From Serpens sp964410065 (GTDB lineage Bacteria > Pseudomonadota > Gammaproteobacteria > Pseudomonadales > Pseudomonadaceae), in NCBI GenBank assembly GCA_964410065.1, contig CAYPFO010000003.1, forward strand, positions 1 through 64,000: 64,000 bases of DNA, in the 5' to 3' direction. Position numbers and translations under genes: made by a program. The notes beneath the pieces were generated by a model that did no database searches, had not been told where the DNA came from, and saw only the letters and a list, made by a program, of their open reading frames with translations. Below, one piece after another: positions 1-8,676 of this stretch (the first letter of the stretch is position 1; the number at the start of each line of letters is the position of its first letter).

Positions 1-52
1 CGCTTGCATGGCATGCAAGAGGTCGACGGTTCGATCCCGTCTAGCTCCACCA
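1..52 (+). tRNA. tRNA-Ala(GGC), 3' part (5' end outside window)
   Basis: The window opens inside the anticodon arm. Stem CTTGC / GCAAG encloses the 7-nt loop ATGGCAT with anticodon GGC. It is followed by a variable loop, a T-arm containing GGTTCGATCCC, the acceptor strand and an encoded CCA. The 3' half matches bacterial tRNA-Ala. It pairs with the tRNA-Glu just downstream, as in other pseudomonads. The D-arm and 5' acceptor strand lie outside the window. Confidence 0.9.
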
Positions 53-100
53 ATTCCACGACAGGCCAGCGTTATCGTTGGTCTTGTTCTCGAAGGTTTC

Positions 101-176
101 GTCCCCTTCGTCTAGTGGCCTAGGACACCGCCCTTTCACGGCGGTAACAGGGGTTCGAGTCCCCTAGGGGACGCCA
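101..176 (+). tRNA. tRNA-Glu(TTC)
   Basis: A complete 76-nt cloverleaf. The acceptor strand GTCCCCT pairs with AGGGGAC. The anticodon stem CCGCC / GGCGG encloses loop CTTTCAC with anticodon TTC. The T-arm carries GGTTCGAGTCC and CCA is encoded. It lies 48 nt after tRNA-Ala(GGC) and was probably cotranscribed with it. Confidence 0.97.
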
Positions 177-205
177 TTTTCTTGCCCACGCCTTTTGTGG
201 GATTT

Positions 206-238
206 AAGGGTCACCCTTGTGGTGGCCCTTTTGTTTTG
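206..238 (+). terminator. Intrinsic terminator of the tRNA-Ala/tRNA-Glu unit
   Basis: AAGGGTCACC pairs with GGTGGCCCTT (one G-T pair) across a 5-nt loop and is followed by TTTTGTTTT. It lies about 30 nt after the tRNA-Glu CCA. The remaining sequence up to the dapC stop at 353 shows no gene. Confidence 0.75.
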
Positions 239-352
239 CCTACGTTTTATCACGGCATCTCTCTTATTGAGTCAGCAGCACGCCAGATCGGCTCCACTGG
301 CCGATCCGGCGTCGGTCCCGCGCGCCGTTTGTGTGGGGTCGCGATGGGCTGC

Positions 353-1549
353 TTAGCGTGTCTCAACGAAGGTGCGGATACGCTCGGCGGCTTCCACGCA
401 TTCTGCCAGTGGTGCGACCAGCGCCATGCGTATCCGCTTGCTGCCAGGATTTGCGCCGTCCACTTCACGGGACAGATAAGTGCCGGGTATCACCGTTACG
501 TGCTGCTGGGCGAACAGCTCGCGCGTGAAGGCTTGCTCATCCGCAGGTGTACCTGCCCATAGATAGAAACCGCCGTCCGGCCGACGCACATTCAGTACTG
601 GTGCGAGAATCTCCAGTACCGCATCGAATTTTTCCCGATACAGGCTGCGATTGGCGCGCACATGCACCTCGTCGTTCCAGGCGGCGATACTGGCGTGCTG
701 TGTCTGCACCGGCAGGGCGCAGCCGTGGTAGGTGCGATACAGCAAGAAAGCCTTGAGGATCTCGGCATCGCCGGCCACGAAGCCCGAGCGCAGTCCTGGC
801 AGGTTGGAGCGCTTGGACAGGCTGTGAAACACCACGCAGCGCTTGAAATCGTGACGACCCAATTCGGCGCAGGCGGTCAGCAGTCCGGCGGGTGGGTTTT
901 GCTCGTCGAAATACAGTTCGCTGTAGCATTCGTCGGCTGCGATCACGAAGTCGTGCTCATCGGCCAAGTGGATCAGTTTCTTCAGCGTGTCCAGTGGCAG
1001 CAAGGCGCCGGTTGGATTGCCCGGCGAACATAGAAACAGTACCTGGGTGCGCTGCCAGGTGTCCGGAGTCACTGCGTCGAAATCAGGTGTGAAGTTGTTC
1101 TGCGCCAGGCAGGGCAGGTAGTGCGGCGTAGCGCCGGCGAGCAGGGCGGCGCCTTCATAGATTTGATAAAACGGGTTGGGGCTTATCACCAGGCCGCCAC
1201 GCTCACGGTCGAAAATTGCCTGCACGAAAGAAAACAGCGCCTCGCGGGTGCCGCTGACTGGCAGCACGTGGCGAGCCGGATCCAGCCAGTCCGAGGGCAC
1301 TCGGAAGCGCCCTGCACACCATTGGGTAATGGCTTCGCGCAAGGCGGCAATGCCTAATGTCGTCGGGTAGCTCGACAGGTGCCCAAGATTGGCGCTCAGC
1401 GTTTCGGCGACGAAGCTCGGCGAGTTGTGCTTGGGCTCGCCGATGGACAGGGCGATGTGCGTCTTGTCAGTGGGCGGCTGCGCGCCGGCCAGCAATGCGC
1501 GAAGCTTCTCGAAGGGGTAGGGCTGCAGCAGGTTCAGGGATGGGTTCAT
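353..1549 (-). CDS. dapC: Succinyldiaminopimelate transaminase
   Basis: A 398-residue fold-type I PLP aminotransferase. It probably transfers the amino group from glutamate to N-succinyl-2-amino-6-ketopimelate in the lysine and meso-diaminopimelate pathway, in the cytoplasm. A CSPGNPTG motif lies at about 174-181, an AADECY motif at about 204-209, and the likely PLP lysine is K246 in SLSKRSN. Length and start (MNPSLNLLQPYPFEKL) agree with Pseudomonas DapC. It is the last gene of the minus-strand series map-glnD-dapC, 83 nt after glnD. The assignment over other class-I aminotransferases rests on the neighbourhood, since dapC beside glnD is conserved in pseudomonads, and on overall likeness. 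Confidence 0.9.
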   Translation of the reverse strand: MNPSLNLLQPYPFEKLRALLAGAQPPTDKTHIALSIGEPKHNSPSFVAETLSANLGHLSSYPTTLGIAALREAITQWCAGRFRVPSDWLDPARHVLPVSGTREALFSFVQAIFDRERGGLVISPNPFYQIYEGAALLAGATPHYLPCLAQNNFTPDFDAVTPDTWQRTQVLFLCSPGNPTGALLPLDTLKKLIHLADEHDFVIAADECYSELYFDEQNPPAGLLTACAELGRHDFKRCVVFHSLSKRSNLPGLRSGFVAGDAEILKAFLLYRTYHGCALPVQTQHASIAAWNDEVHVRANRSLYREKFDAVLEILAPVLNVRRPDGGFYLWAGTPADEQAFTRELFAQQHVTVIPGTYLSREVDGANPGSKRIRMALVAPLAECVEAAERIRTFVETR

Positions 1550-1632
1550 GGGCTTTTTTCCGGGGCTCGGGCCCCCGGACTCCCCTGCGAAGCCGCTGCA
1601 GCAGGTGGCGTCCGGGAACGGCAGTGGGTAGA

Positions 1633-4335
1633 TCAGATGCTGATGCGGTTCAGGTCGAGGTTTGGCGCCCCGTCCACGGTCAATTGCTCAACGATGGCCT
1701 GCTGCAGGCGCGCGCAAAATTCCGGATCAGACAGGGGTTGATGATTGGCGTCGGTGACGAAGAAGACGTCCTCGACTCGCTCGCCCAGTGTGGTGATCTT
1801 GGCGTTCTGCAGCGACAGGTCGAAGTCGAGGAAAATCTTGCCTATGCGAGCGAGCAGGCCGGGGCGGTCGGGGGCGATCAGTTCCAGGACGGTGACCGGA
1901 CGCTGAGCGTCATTGTGGATGGTGACTCGCGGAGCAAAAGCAAAATGCTTCTGCTGGCGGCTGATGCGACGCTGAATGATTGCCGGATAGTTATCGGGGC
2001 TCTTCAGGGCTTCGATCAGGCCGTTGCGGATTTGCTCGACGCGCTCGGGCTTGTCGAGCAAGCGTTCGCCGTCGCCGTCCAGGACGATGTAGGTGTCCAG
2101 GGTGAATTGGCTGCTTGAGGTAATGATGCGTGCATCGTGAATGCTCAGGTTGAGCTGTGCCATGGCGGCCACGGTGACGGCAAAGAAATCATGCTGATCG
2201 GGGGCGTAGATGAAAATCTGCGTGGCGCCTTCAACCCCGCGCTGGGCGGTCTCGCGTATCAGTACCAGCGGATCGCTGCCACTGGGGTGCTGGATAATTG
2301 CTTCGGTGTGCCAGGCAATGTCGCTGGCCGTGTGGCGCAGGAAGTAATCGTCCCCCAATTGGGCCCACAGCTGTTCGGCGATGTCCGGGTCAATGCCGCG
2401 TTGCGCCAGAAGATCCAGTGCGGCGCTTTGGGTTGCGCAAATCAGTTCCTCGCGGTCAAGGGGATTTTCCAGGCCGCGGTTCAGTGCGCGCTTGGTTTCC
2501 TCGTACAGCTGGCGCAGCAGGCTGGCCCGCCAGGAGTTCCACAGCGACGGGTTGGTGGCGTTGATGTCGGCCACCGTCAGCACGTAGAGATAGTCCAGGC
2601 GGGTCCGGTCGCCGACCAGTTGAGCGAAATCATTGATCACTTGCGGGTCGGACAAGTCCTTGCGCTGCGCAGTGCTGGACATGGCCAGGTGGTTGCGCAC
2701 CAGCCAGACAATCAGGCGGCTGTCCCAGGGCGGCAGCTGATGGCGGGCGCAAAAGGCTACCGCGTCGGCGGCGCCGACTTCCGAGTGATCGCCGCCACGA
2801 CCCTTGCCGATGTCGTGATACAGGCCGGCGATATAGATCAGTTCGGGTTTGGGCAGCTGATCAATAAGCAGGCTGGCCAGGGGGAACTTGTCGGCCAGCT
2901 CTGGCCATTTGAATTTGCGCAGGTGCTTGATCAGGTTGAGCGTGTGGGCATCCACGGTATAGATATGGAACAGGTCATGTTGCATTTGGCCCACAACCAG
3001 GCCGAACTCAGGCAGGTAGCGGCCGAGAATGCCGTAGCGGTTCATGCGTCGCAGGTTGCGGTGGATGCCCTGGCTTGATTTGAACAGCTCAATGAACAGG
3101 CTGGTGTTGCGAATGTCCTGGCGAAACTCGTCATCGATCAGGTAGCGATGATCGCGCAGCTGGCGAATGGTGTCGGCCCGGACACCCTTGATTTCAGGGT
3201 GCTGGGCAAGCAGCACGAAGATTTCCAGTAGGGCGAACGGCGTGCGCTTGAACACTTGATCGTGGGTGACTTCCAGGTAGCCGTCGCGTACCTGGAAACG
3301 GTTATTCAGCTGGTAGGGCGGCGCGCTGTCGGGATGGCTGAGGATGACCTCTTCGAAATGCTGCTTGATCAGGTCGTTGAGTTCGGCAACGCCCATCACG
3401 ATGCGGTAGTACTTCTGCATGAAGCGTTCGACCGCCAGCTTGGCATCGTCGTCGGTGAACCCCAATAGGCCGGCGATCTTGCGTTGATGGTCAAAAAGAA
3501 GGCGGTCTTCGGCGCGGCCGGCCAGCATGTGCAGGGCGTAACGCACCTTCCAGAGAAATTCCTGGGCATGTGCGAGCATGCTGTATTCGCTTTCCAACAA
3601 GAAACCCTGGCTGAGCATGGCGTGCAGGTTCAGCGTGCCGAACTGCCGGCGGGCGATCCACAGGATGGTCTGGATGTCACGCAACCCGCCCGGCGAGCCT
3701 TTTACGTTGGGTTCCAGGTTGTATTCGGTGTCGTTGTATTTCGCGTGGCGCTTGCGCAATTCATGGCGCTTGGCGACGAAGAATTCTTCGCTCGGCCACA
3801 TCTGTTGCGGGCTGATCAGGGTCTGCATCTGCTGGCGCAGATGCTCGGGGCCGGCGATGGTGCGACTTTCCATCAGGTTGGTGATTACGGTCAGGTCGGC
3901 GCGTGCTTCCACGCTGCACTCATCCAGCGAGCGAACGCTGTGGCCGACTTCCAGGCCGATGTCCCAGAGCAGGGTAAGGAAACCCTCGATGGATTCGCGA
4001 AACAGCTCGTGATCGTTTTCAGCCAGCAGGATCAGCAGATCAATATCCGAATACGGATGCAGTTCGCCACGACCGTAGCCGCCGACCGCCACGAGGGCGA
4101 TGTCGGCATGCTGGCTCCAGGGGAAGCGGTTCCAGGCGCGACGCAGGATCTGATCGACGAACCAGGCGCGATCTTCAACCAGGCGGCGGATATCGCGGCC
4201 CTCAGTGAATCGCTTGTCGAGCACGCTGCGAGCGCGGCCAATTGCCTTTTTGAAGGCTGGGATGGGGCTGCTCTTGAGCGCAAGTTCGGCCTGGAATTGA
4301 CCGGGGTCGAACAGTTCGGGATCCACCTGGGGCAT
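1633..4335 (-). CDS. glnD: Bifunctional PII uridylyltransferase / uridylyl-removing enzyme
   Basis: A 900-residue nitrogen sensor. In known GlnD proteins the enzyme uridylylates PII (GlnB/GlnK) at low glutamine and removes UMP at high glutamine. The N-terminal nucleotidyltransferase domain shows GGYGRGELHPYSDIDLLIL at about 85-103 with the metal-binding Asp pair D97 and D99. An HD phosphohydrolase domain has YHDIGKGRGGDHS at about 500-515. Two ACT domains that would bind glutamine occupy about 700-900; one begins near TVLELIAPDRPGLLARIG. The length is normal and no motif is broken. It lies 47 nt after map on the minus strand and may be cotranscribed with it. Confidence 0.97.
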   Translation of the reverse strand: MPQVDPELFDPGQFQAELALKSSPIPAFKKAIGRARSVLDKRFTEGRDIRRLVEDRAWFVDQILRRAWNRFPWSQHADIALVAVGGYGRGELHPYSDIDLLILLAENDHELFRESIEGFLTLLWDIGLEVGHSVRSLDECSVEARADLTVITNLMESRTIAGPEHLRQQMQTLISPQQMWPSEEFFVAKRHELRKRHAKYNDTEYNLEPNVKGSPGGLRDIQTILWIARRQFGTLNLHAMLSQGFLLESEYSMLAHAQEFLWKVRYALHMLAGRAEDRLLFDHQRKIAGLLGFTDDDAKLAVERFMQKYYRIVMGVAELNDLIKQHFEEVILSHPDSAPPYQLNNRFQVRDGYLEVTHDQVFKRTPFALLEIFVLLAQHPEIKGVRADTIRQLRDHRYLIDDEFRQDIRNTSLFIELFKSSQGIHRNLRRMNRYGILGRYLPEFGLVVGQMQHDLFHIYTVDAHTLNLIKHLRKFKWPELADKFPLASLLIDQLPKPELIYIAGLYHDIGKGRGGDHSEVGAADAVAFCARHQLPPWDSRLIVWLVRNHLAMSSTAQRKDLSDPQVINDFAQLVGDRTRLDYLYVLTVADINATNPSLWNSWRASLLRQLYEETKRALNRGLENPLDREELICATQSAALDLLAQRGIDPDIAEQLWAQLGDDYFLRHTASDIAWHTEAIIQHPSGSDPLVLIRETAQRGVEGATQIFIYAPDQHDFFAVTVAAMAQLNLSIHDARIITSSSQFTLDTYIVLDGDGERLLDKPERVEQIRNGLIEALKSPDNYPAIIQRRISRQQKHFAFAPRVTIHNDAQRPVTVLELIAPDRPGLLARIGKIFLDFDLSLQNAKITTLGERVEDVFFVTDANHQPLSDPEFCARLQQAIVEQLTVDGAPNLDLNRISI

Positions 4336-4382
4336 GGCTGCGGCCTTGTTAGTGCAACATGAGGGCTCGGCGCTAGCAGGAA

Positions 4383-5165
4383 TCAGGCCGATGTGTGTGC
4401 GATGGTGTCATCCTTGCGCAGGGTTAGGATTTCATAGCCGTCGGCGGTGCACAGAATGGTGTGCTCCCATTGCGCGGAAAGCTTGCGATCCTTGGTGATG
4501 GCGGTCCAGCCGTCACCCAGGGTGCGGGTTTCCGGGCGGCCCTGGTTGAGCATGGGTTCGATGGTGAACGTCATGCCTTCTTTCAGCTCCAGGCCGGTGC
4601 CTGCACGTCCATAGTGCAAGACCTGCGGTTCTTCGTGGAACACTGCACCAATACCGTGCCCGCAATACTCGCGCACGATGGAGAAGCCGTTCTTTTCGGC
4701 GTGCTTTTGGATCACCTCGCCGATATCGCCCAGACGGGTACCGGGGCGTACGAGCTCGATGCCTTTATACAGGCACTCCTGAGTGATCTTGCACAGACGA
4801 TCAGCCCACTCCGGTGTTTTGCCGATCAGGAACATCTTGCTGGTGTCGCCGTGATAGCCATCCTTGATCACGGTGATGTCGATATTGATGATGTCGCCAT
4901 CCTTGAGTGGCTTGTCATTCGGGATGCCATGGCAGACTACGTGGTTGATCGAGGTGCAGATCGATTTTGGAAAGCCGTGGTAATTCAGTGGCGCAGGAAT
5001 GGCCTGCTGAACATTGACGATGTAGTCGTGGCAGATGCGGTCGAGTTCGTCGGTGGTGATGCCGGCCTTGACATGCTCTTCGATCATTTCCAACACCTCG
5101 GCGGCCAGGCGGCCGGCGACGCGCATTTTTTCGATTTCTTCGGGAGTCTTGATGGAAACACTCAT
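4383..5165 (-). CDS. map: Type I methionine aminopeptidase
   Basis: A 260-residue cytoplasmic metalloprotease that removes the initiator Met from nascent proteins with a small second residue. All five metal ligands are present: D96, D107, H170, E203 and E234, with the substrate-binding H79 in NHVVCHG. These align one residue off from E. coli Map (D97, D108, H171, E204, E235). It is divergent from rpsB across 269 nt, a conserved arrangement that puts it beside the translation genes. The start MSVSIKTPEEIEKMR is the only sensible one, because the family core begins within a few residues of it. Confidence 0.97.
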   Translation of the reverse strand: MSVSIKTPEEIEKMRVAGRLAAEVLEMIEEHVKAGITTDELDRICHDYIVNVQQAIPAPLNYHGFPKSICTSINHVVCHGIPNDKPLKDGDIINIDITVIKDGYHGDTSKMFLIGKTPEWADRLCKITQECLYKGIELVRPGTRLGDIGEVIQKHAEKNGFSIVREYCGHGIGAVFHEEPQVLHYGRAGTGLELKEGMTFTIEPMLNQGRPETRTLGDGWTAITKDRKLSAQWEHTILCTADGYEILTLRKDDTIAHTSA

Positions 5166-5274
5166 GGGAATACTCTTCGGCGCGTATGGCGCAAGACAAA
5201 AGGGGAAGGCAAATGATAAACCAAAGCGACTGGGGGCGGGCGGCGTGGCGCAGCAAGGGACTACACTGGGCCTG

Positions 5275-5304
5275 TAGCTTGTAGTCCGCTTTTATGCTAT
5301 AAAA
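5275..5304 (+). promoter_or_regulatory. Candidate promoter of rpsB-tsf
   Basis: TATAAA at 5298-5303 is preceded directly by TGC, giving an extended -10. A weak -35 (TAGCTT) lies 17 nt upstream. It is the only good promoter match in the 269-nt gap between map and rpsB, and it leaves a leader of about 120 nt before the rpsB start. The start site is inferred, not shown. Confidence 0.5.
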
Positions 5305-5309
5305 CGCGC

Positions 5310-5434
5310 CGCTTGACGGGAGTGCCCTGTCAGCGACCTAAATCCACACACGTATCGACACGGTTTCCTGGGTGCCCGCAGGGGTTGGAAATCGGGATGC
5401 GTGGAGGCCTAACCCGATTTATCGAGGAATCGAA
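5310..5434 (+). promoter_or_regulatory. Structured rpsB leader, possible S2 autoregulatory site
   Basis: The untranslated leader contains a clear 8-bp hairpin, AAATCGGG at 5389-5396 pairing with CCCGATTT at 5413-5420, ending just before the ribosome binding site. Upstream, GGGAGTGCCCTG-type pairing at about 5320-5335 is possible. In E. coli and related gammaproteobacteria, ribosomal protein S2 represses the rpsB-tsf mRNA through a conserved leader structure. Whether this leader is the homologous element is an inference from position and structure. Confidence 0.45.
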
Positions 5435-6169
5435 ATGTCTCAAGTTACTATGCGCGATATGCTGAAGGCCGGTGTGCACTTCGGCCACCAGACCCGTTAC
5501 TGGAACCCGAAGATGGGCAAGTACATTTTCGGTGCGCGCAACAAGATCCACATCATCAACCTTGAAAAAACCCTGCCGATGTTCAACGAAGCGCTGAGCT
5601 TTGTTGAAAAGCTGTCTTCGGGCAAAAACAAGATCATGTTCGTTGGCACCAAGCGTTCTGCCGGCAAGATCGTTCGCGAAGAAGCTGCCCGTTGCGGTAT
5701 GCCGTACGTCGATCACCGCTGGTTGGGCGGCATGCTGACCAACTACAAGACCATCCGGGTCTCGATCAAGCGCCTGCGCGAGTTGGAAACCCAGTCCCAG
5801 GACGGCACCTTCGACAAGCTGACCAAGAAAGAAGCCCTGATGCGCACCCGTGATCTGGAAAAACTGGATCGCAGCATCGGTGGTATCAAGGACATGGGCG
5901 GTCTGCCCGACGCGCTGTTCGTGGTCGATGTTGATCACGAGCGCATCGCTATCAGCGAAGCCAACAAGCTGGGCATTCCGGTCATCGGCATTGTCGATAC
6001 CAACAGCAGCCCGGAAGGCGTTGACTACATTATCCCGGGTAACGACGACGCCATTCGCGCCGTTCAGCTGTACCTGGGCGCCTTCGCCGACGCTGTACTG
6101 CGTGGCAAGAATGCCGGTGGTGTTGAAGAGTTCGTCGAAGAATCCGCTTCCGAGGCCGCCGCAGGCTGA
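5435..6169 (+). CDS. rpsB: 30S ribosomal protein S2
   Basis: A 244-residue ribosomal protein uS2 that binds the small subunit late in assembly and helps recruit S1. The family opening MSQVTMRDMLKAGVHFGHQ, the WNPKMGKYIFG segment and the SPEGVDYIIPGNDDA segment are all clear. An in-frame ATG lies 63 nt upstream, but the extra 21 residues are unlike any S2. The chosen ATG at 5435 follows GAGGAATCGAA, a good ribosome binding site. Codon use is strongly biased, as in highly expressed genes. It is followed by tsf across a 125-nt gap that holds a terminator-like hairpin. Confidence 0.98.
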   Translation: MSQVTMRDMLKAGVHFGHQTRYWNPKMGKYIFGARNKIHIINLEKTLPMFNEALSFVEKLSSGKNKIMFVGTKRSAGKIVREEAARCGMPYVDHRWLGGMLTNYKTIRVSIKRLRELETQSQDGTFDKLTKKEALMRTRDLEKLDRSIGGIKDMGGLPDALFVVDVDHERIAISEANKLGIPVIGIVDTNSSPEGVDYIIPGNDDAIRAVQLYLGAFADAVLRGKNAGGVEEFVEESASEAAAG

Positions 6170-6198
6170 GCACGAAGCGCTTTGGCGTGACCCGTTGA

Positions 6199-6226
6199 GC
6201 AAAAAGGGGGCGAAGCCCCCTTTTTG
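6199..6226 (+). terminator. Intrinsic terminator or attenuator between rpsB and tsf
   Basis: GCAAAAAGGGGGC pairs with GCCCCCTTTTTGC across GAA, with an A-tract before and a T-tract after, so it can also work on the opposite strand. It lies 30 nt after the rpsB stop. It should cut down, but probably not stop, readthrough into tsf, and so set a higher S2 than EF-Ts output. Confidence 0.8.
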
Positions 6227-6294
6227 CCACTTCCGAATTGAGTGTCCGGCCTGCCGGGCATCTGGTTGAAAACCCTTTTTAGAGGATTGCTAAC

Positions 6295-7164
6295 ATGGCA
6301 GAGATTACTGCAGCCCTGGTTAAAGAACTGCGTGAGCGTACTGGCCAAGGCATGATGGATTGCAAGAAGGCCCTGACCGCTGCCGGTGGCGATATCGAAA
6401 AGGCCATCGACGACATGCGCGCCGCTGGCGCCATCAAGGCTGCCAAGAAGGCCGGCAACATCGCCGCCGAAGGTTCCATTGCAGTCAAGGTTGCTGATGA
6501 TGGCAAGTCTGCCGTAATCATCGAAGTCAACTCGCAGACCGACTTCCTGGCTTTGCAGGAAGATTTCAAGGCATTCGTCGCCCAGAGCGTCGAAAAAGCC
6601 TTCAGCGCAGCTTACAGCGATGCTGCTCCGCTGATCGCTGACATGGAGCCGGCTCGTGAAGCCCTGGTTGCCAAGTGCGGTGAAAACGTCAACATCCGTC
6701 GCCTGACTCGCACCGAAGGTGACGTGGTCGGTGCCTACCTGCACGGCCATCGCATTGGCGTGCTGGTGACCCTCAAGGGTGGTGACAGTGAGCTGGCGCG
6801 TGAAATTGCCATGCACGTGGCGGCCAGCAACCCGCAGTTCGTCACTCCGGATCAGGTTTCCGAAGAAGCCGTTGCCAAGGAAAAGGAAATCTTCCTGGCG
6901 CTGAACGCCGACAAGATTGCCGGCAAGCCGGAAAACATCGTTGAGAACATGGTCAAGGGCCGCATCAACAAGTTCCTTGCTGAAGCCAGCCTGATCGAGC
7001 AGCCGTTTGTCAAAGATCCGGAAATCAAGGTCGGTGCGCTGGCCAAGAAGGCCGGTGCCGAAGTCGTCTCCTTCGTGCGTTTCGAAGTAGGCGAAGGTAT
7101 CGAGCGTGCTGAAGTCGACTTTGCTGCCGAAGTAGCCGCTCAGGTTGCTGCCAGCAAGCAGTAA
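6295..7164 (+). CDS. tsf: Translation elongation factor Ts
   Basis: A 289-residue nucleotide exchange factor that recycles EF-Tu-GDP to EF-Tu-GTP in the cytoplasm. It has the N-terminal UBA-like helix region with RERTGQGMMDCKKAL at about 14-28, followed by the core with VEVNSQTDFLA-type sequence (IIEVNSQTDFLA at about 71-82), which contacts EF-Tu. Length is normal for Pseudomonas. It follows rpsB in the classical rpsB-tsf-pyrH-frr order. The ribosome binding site AGAGGA lies just upstream. Confidence 0.98.
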   Translation: MAEITAALVKELRERTGQGMMDCKKALTAAGGDIEKAIDDMRAAGAIKAAKKAGNIAAEGSIAVKVADDGKSAVIIEVNSQTDFLALQEDFKAFVAQSVEKAFSAAYSDAAPLIADMEPAREALVAKCGENVNIRRLTRTEGDVVGAYLHGHRIGVLVTLKGGDSELAREIAMHVAASNPQFVTPDQVSEEAVAKEKEIFLALNADKIAGKPENIVENMVKGRINKFLAEASLIEQPFVKDPEIKVGALAKKAGAEVVSFVRFEVGEGIERAEVDFAAEVAAQVAASKQ

Positions 7165-7192
7165 GACAGGCTCGCTGAAAATGCTGTAGTTC

Positions 7193-7228
7193 CGAAGAGG
7201 CTGCCCGCTCACGCGTGCGGCCTCTTCG
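7193..7228 (+). terminator. Hairpin after tsf, weak terminator candidate
   Basis: CGAAGAGGC at 7193-7201 pairs with GCCTCTTCG at 7220-7228 across an 18-nt loop. No T-tract follows, so termination would be weak or factor-dependent. It sits 28 nt after the tsf stop in the 197-nt gap before pyrH. The rest of the gap has no gene. Confidence 0.4.
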
Positions 7229-7361
7229 TCAAAGCAGGGGCAGTGAATTCGTTTATGCCCCGGGGTATATGCCCCTCATGACACGCGCTGGATACTACAT
7301 GCCGCGCAACAATTCAGGCACAGGCCTGTGAATATGAATTACGCCGCAGGAGAGACTCGCA

Positions 7362-8105
7362 ATGGCTCAGCAGGTGAGTGGTCAGCAACCTCGCTATAAA
7401 CGCATTCTGCTCAAACTTAGCGGCGAAGCCCTGATGGGATCGGAAGATTTTGGCATCGATCCCAAGGTGCTTGATCGAATGGCGCTGGAAATCGGCCAGC
7501 TGGTCGGTATTGGCGTGCAAGTCGGCCTGGTGATTGGCGGCGGCAACCTGTTCCGCGGTGCCGCGCTCTCGGCGGCCGGCATGGACCGTGTCACCGGTGA
7601 CCATATGGGGATGCTGGCCACGGTGATGAACGCACTGGCGATGCGTGATGCGCTGGAGCGCTCGAATATTCCCGCGCTGGTGATGTCGGCTATTTCCATG
7701 GTCGGTGTGACGGACCATTATGACCGTCGCAAGGCCATGCGCCATTTGAAGACCGGTGAAGTGGTGATTTTCGCCGCGGGCACTGGCAATCCTTTCTTTA
7801 CCACCGACTCGGCCGCTTGCCTGCGCGCGATTGAAGTCAGTGCCGATGTAGTGCTCAAGGCGACCAAGGTGGATGGCGTGTACACTGCCGATCCATTCAA
7901 GGACCCGAACGCCGAAAAATTCGAGCGCCTGACCTATGATGGCGTGCTGGATCGCAAGCTGGGTGTGATGGACCTGACCGCTATTTGCCTGTGCCGCGAC
8001 CACAAGATGCCGCTGCGGGTTTTCAACATGAACAAGCCGGGTGCCCTGCTGAACATTGTTCTGGGTGGCGCCGAAGGAACCCTGATCGAGGAGTCGAACG
8101 AATGA
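7362..8105 (+). CDS. pyrH: UMP kinase
   Basis: A 247-residue amino-acid-kinase-family enzyme that phosphorylates UMP to UDP, the first committed step from UMP to all pyrimidine triphosphates. The phosphate-binding start KRILLKLSGEALMG lies at about 14-27, a glycine-rich VIGGGNLFRG at about 57-66, and AGTGNPFFTTDSAA, which closes over the nucleotide, at about 140-153. Start ATG 7362 has AGGAGA 8 nt upstream. The stop overlaps the frr start by 4 nt (ATGA), so the two are translationally coupled. Confidence 0.98.
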   Translation: MAQQVSGQQPRYKRILLKLSGEALMGSEDFGIDPKVLDRMALEIGQLVGIGVQVGLVIGGGNLFRGAALSAAGMDRVTGDHMGMLATVMNALAMRDALERSNIPALVMSAISMVGVTDHYDRRKAMRHLKTGEVVIFAAGTGNPFFTTDSAACLRAIEVSADVVLKATKVDGVYTADPFKDPNAEKFERLTYDGVLDRKLGVMDLTAICLCRDHKMPLRVFNMNKPGALLNIVLGGAEGTLIEESNE

Positions 8106-8659
8106 TCAACGACATCAAGCAAGACGCACAGGAGCGTATGCAGAAAAGCCTGGAATCTCTGCAAGGCGCATTCGCCAAGATTCGTACCGGGCGTGCTCAT
8201 CCGAGCATTCTGGACAGCGTCATGGTGTCCTATTACGGCAGCGATACCCCGCTGCGCCAGATCGCCAACGTGACCGTCGAGGATTCCCGCACCCTGGCAT
8301 TGTCGGTATTCGACAAGGGCATGATCCAGGCTGTTGAAAAGGCCATCATGACTTCGGATCTGGGCCTGAATCCGGCCACTGCTGGAACGACCATTCGCGT
8401 ACCGATGCCGGCCCTGACCGAGGAAACCCGCAAGGGCTTCACCAAGCAGGCACGCTCCGAAGCCGAGAACGCCCGGGTGGCGGTGCGCAATATTCGTCGT
8501 GATGCGCTGGCCCAGCTCAAGGATCTGGTCAAGGAAAAGGAAATCAGCGAGGACGAGGAGCGTCGTGCTGCCGATGACGTGCAGAAACTGACCGACAAGT
8601 TTGTGGGCGAGATTGAAAAGGCCCTGGAAACCAAGGAAACCGACCTGATGGCCGTTTAA
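8102..8659 (+). CDS. frr: Ribosome recycling factor
   Basis: A 185-residue tRNA-mimicking factor that, with EF-G, splits post-termination ribosomes. It shows the RRF opening MINDIKQDAQERMQKSLE, the KIRTGRAHPS motif at about 28-37 and the C-terminal KE-rich coiled segment. A longer in-frame reading starting near 7985 lies inside pyrH and is rejected. The ATG at 8102 overlaps the pyrH stop (ATGA) and gives the standard length of 185. Confidence 0.98.
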   Translation: MINDIKQDAQERMQKSLESLQGAFAKIRTGRAHPSILDSVMVSYYGSDTPLRQIANVTVEDSRTLALSVFDKGMIQAVEKAIMTSDLGLNPATAGTTIRVPMPALTEETRKGFTKQARSEAENARVAVRNIRRDALAQLKDLVKEKEISEDEERRAADDVQKLTDKFVGEIEKALETKETDLMAV

Positions 8660-8676
8660 GCCGGGCAGGCAACCGC

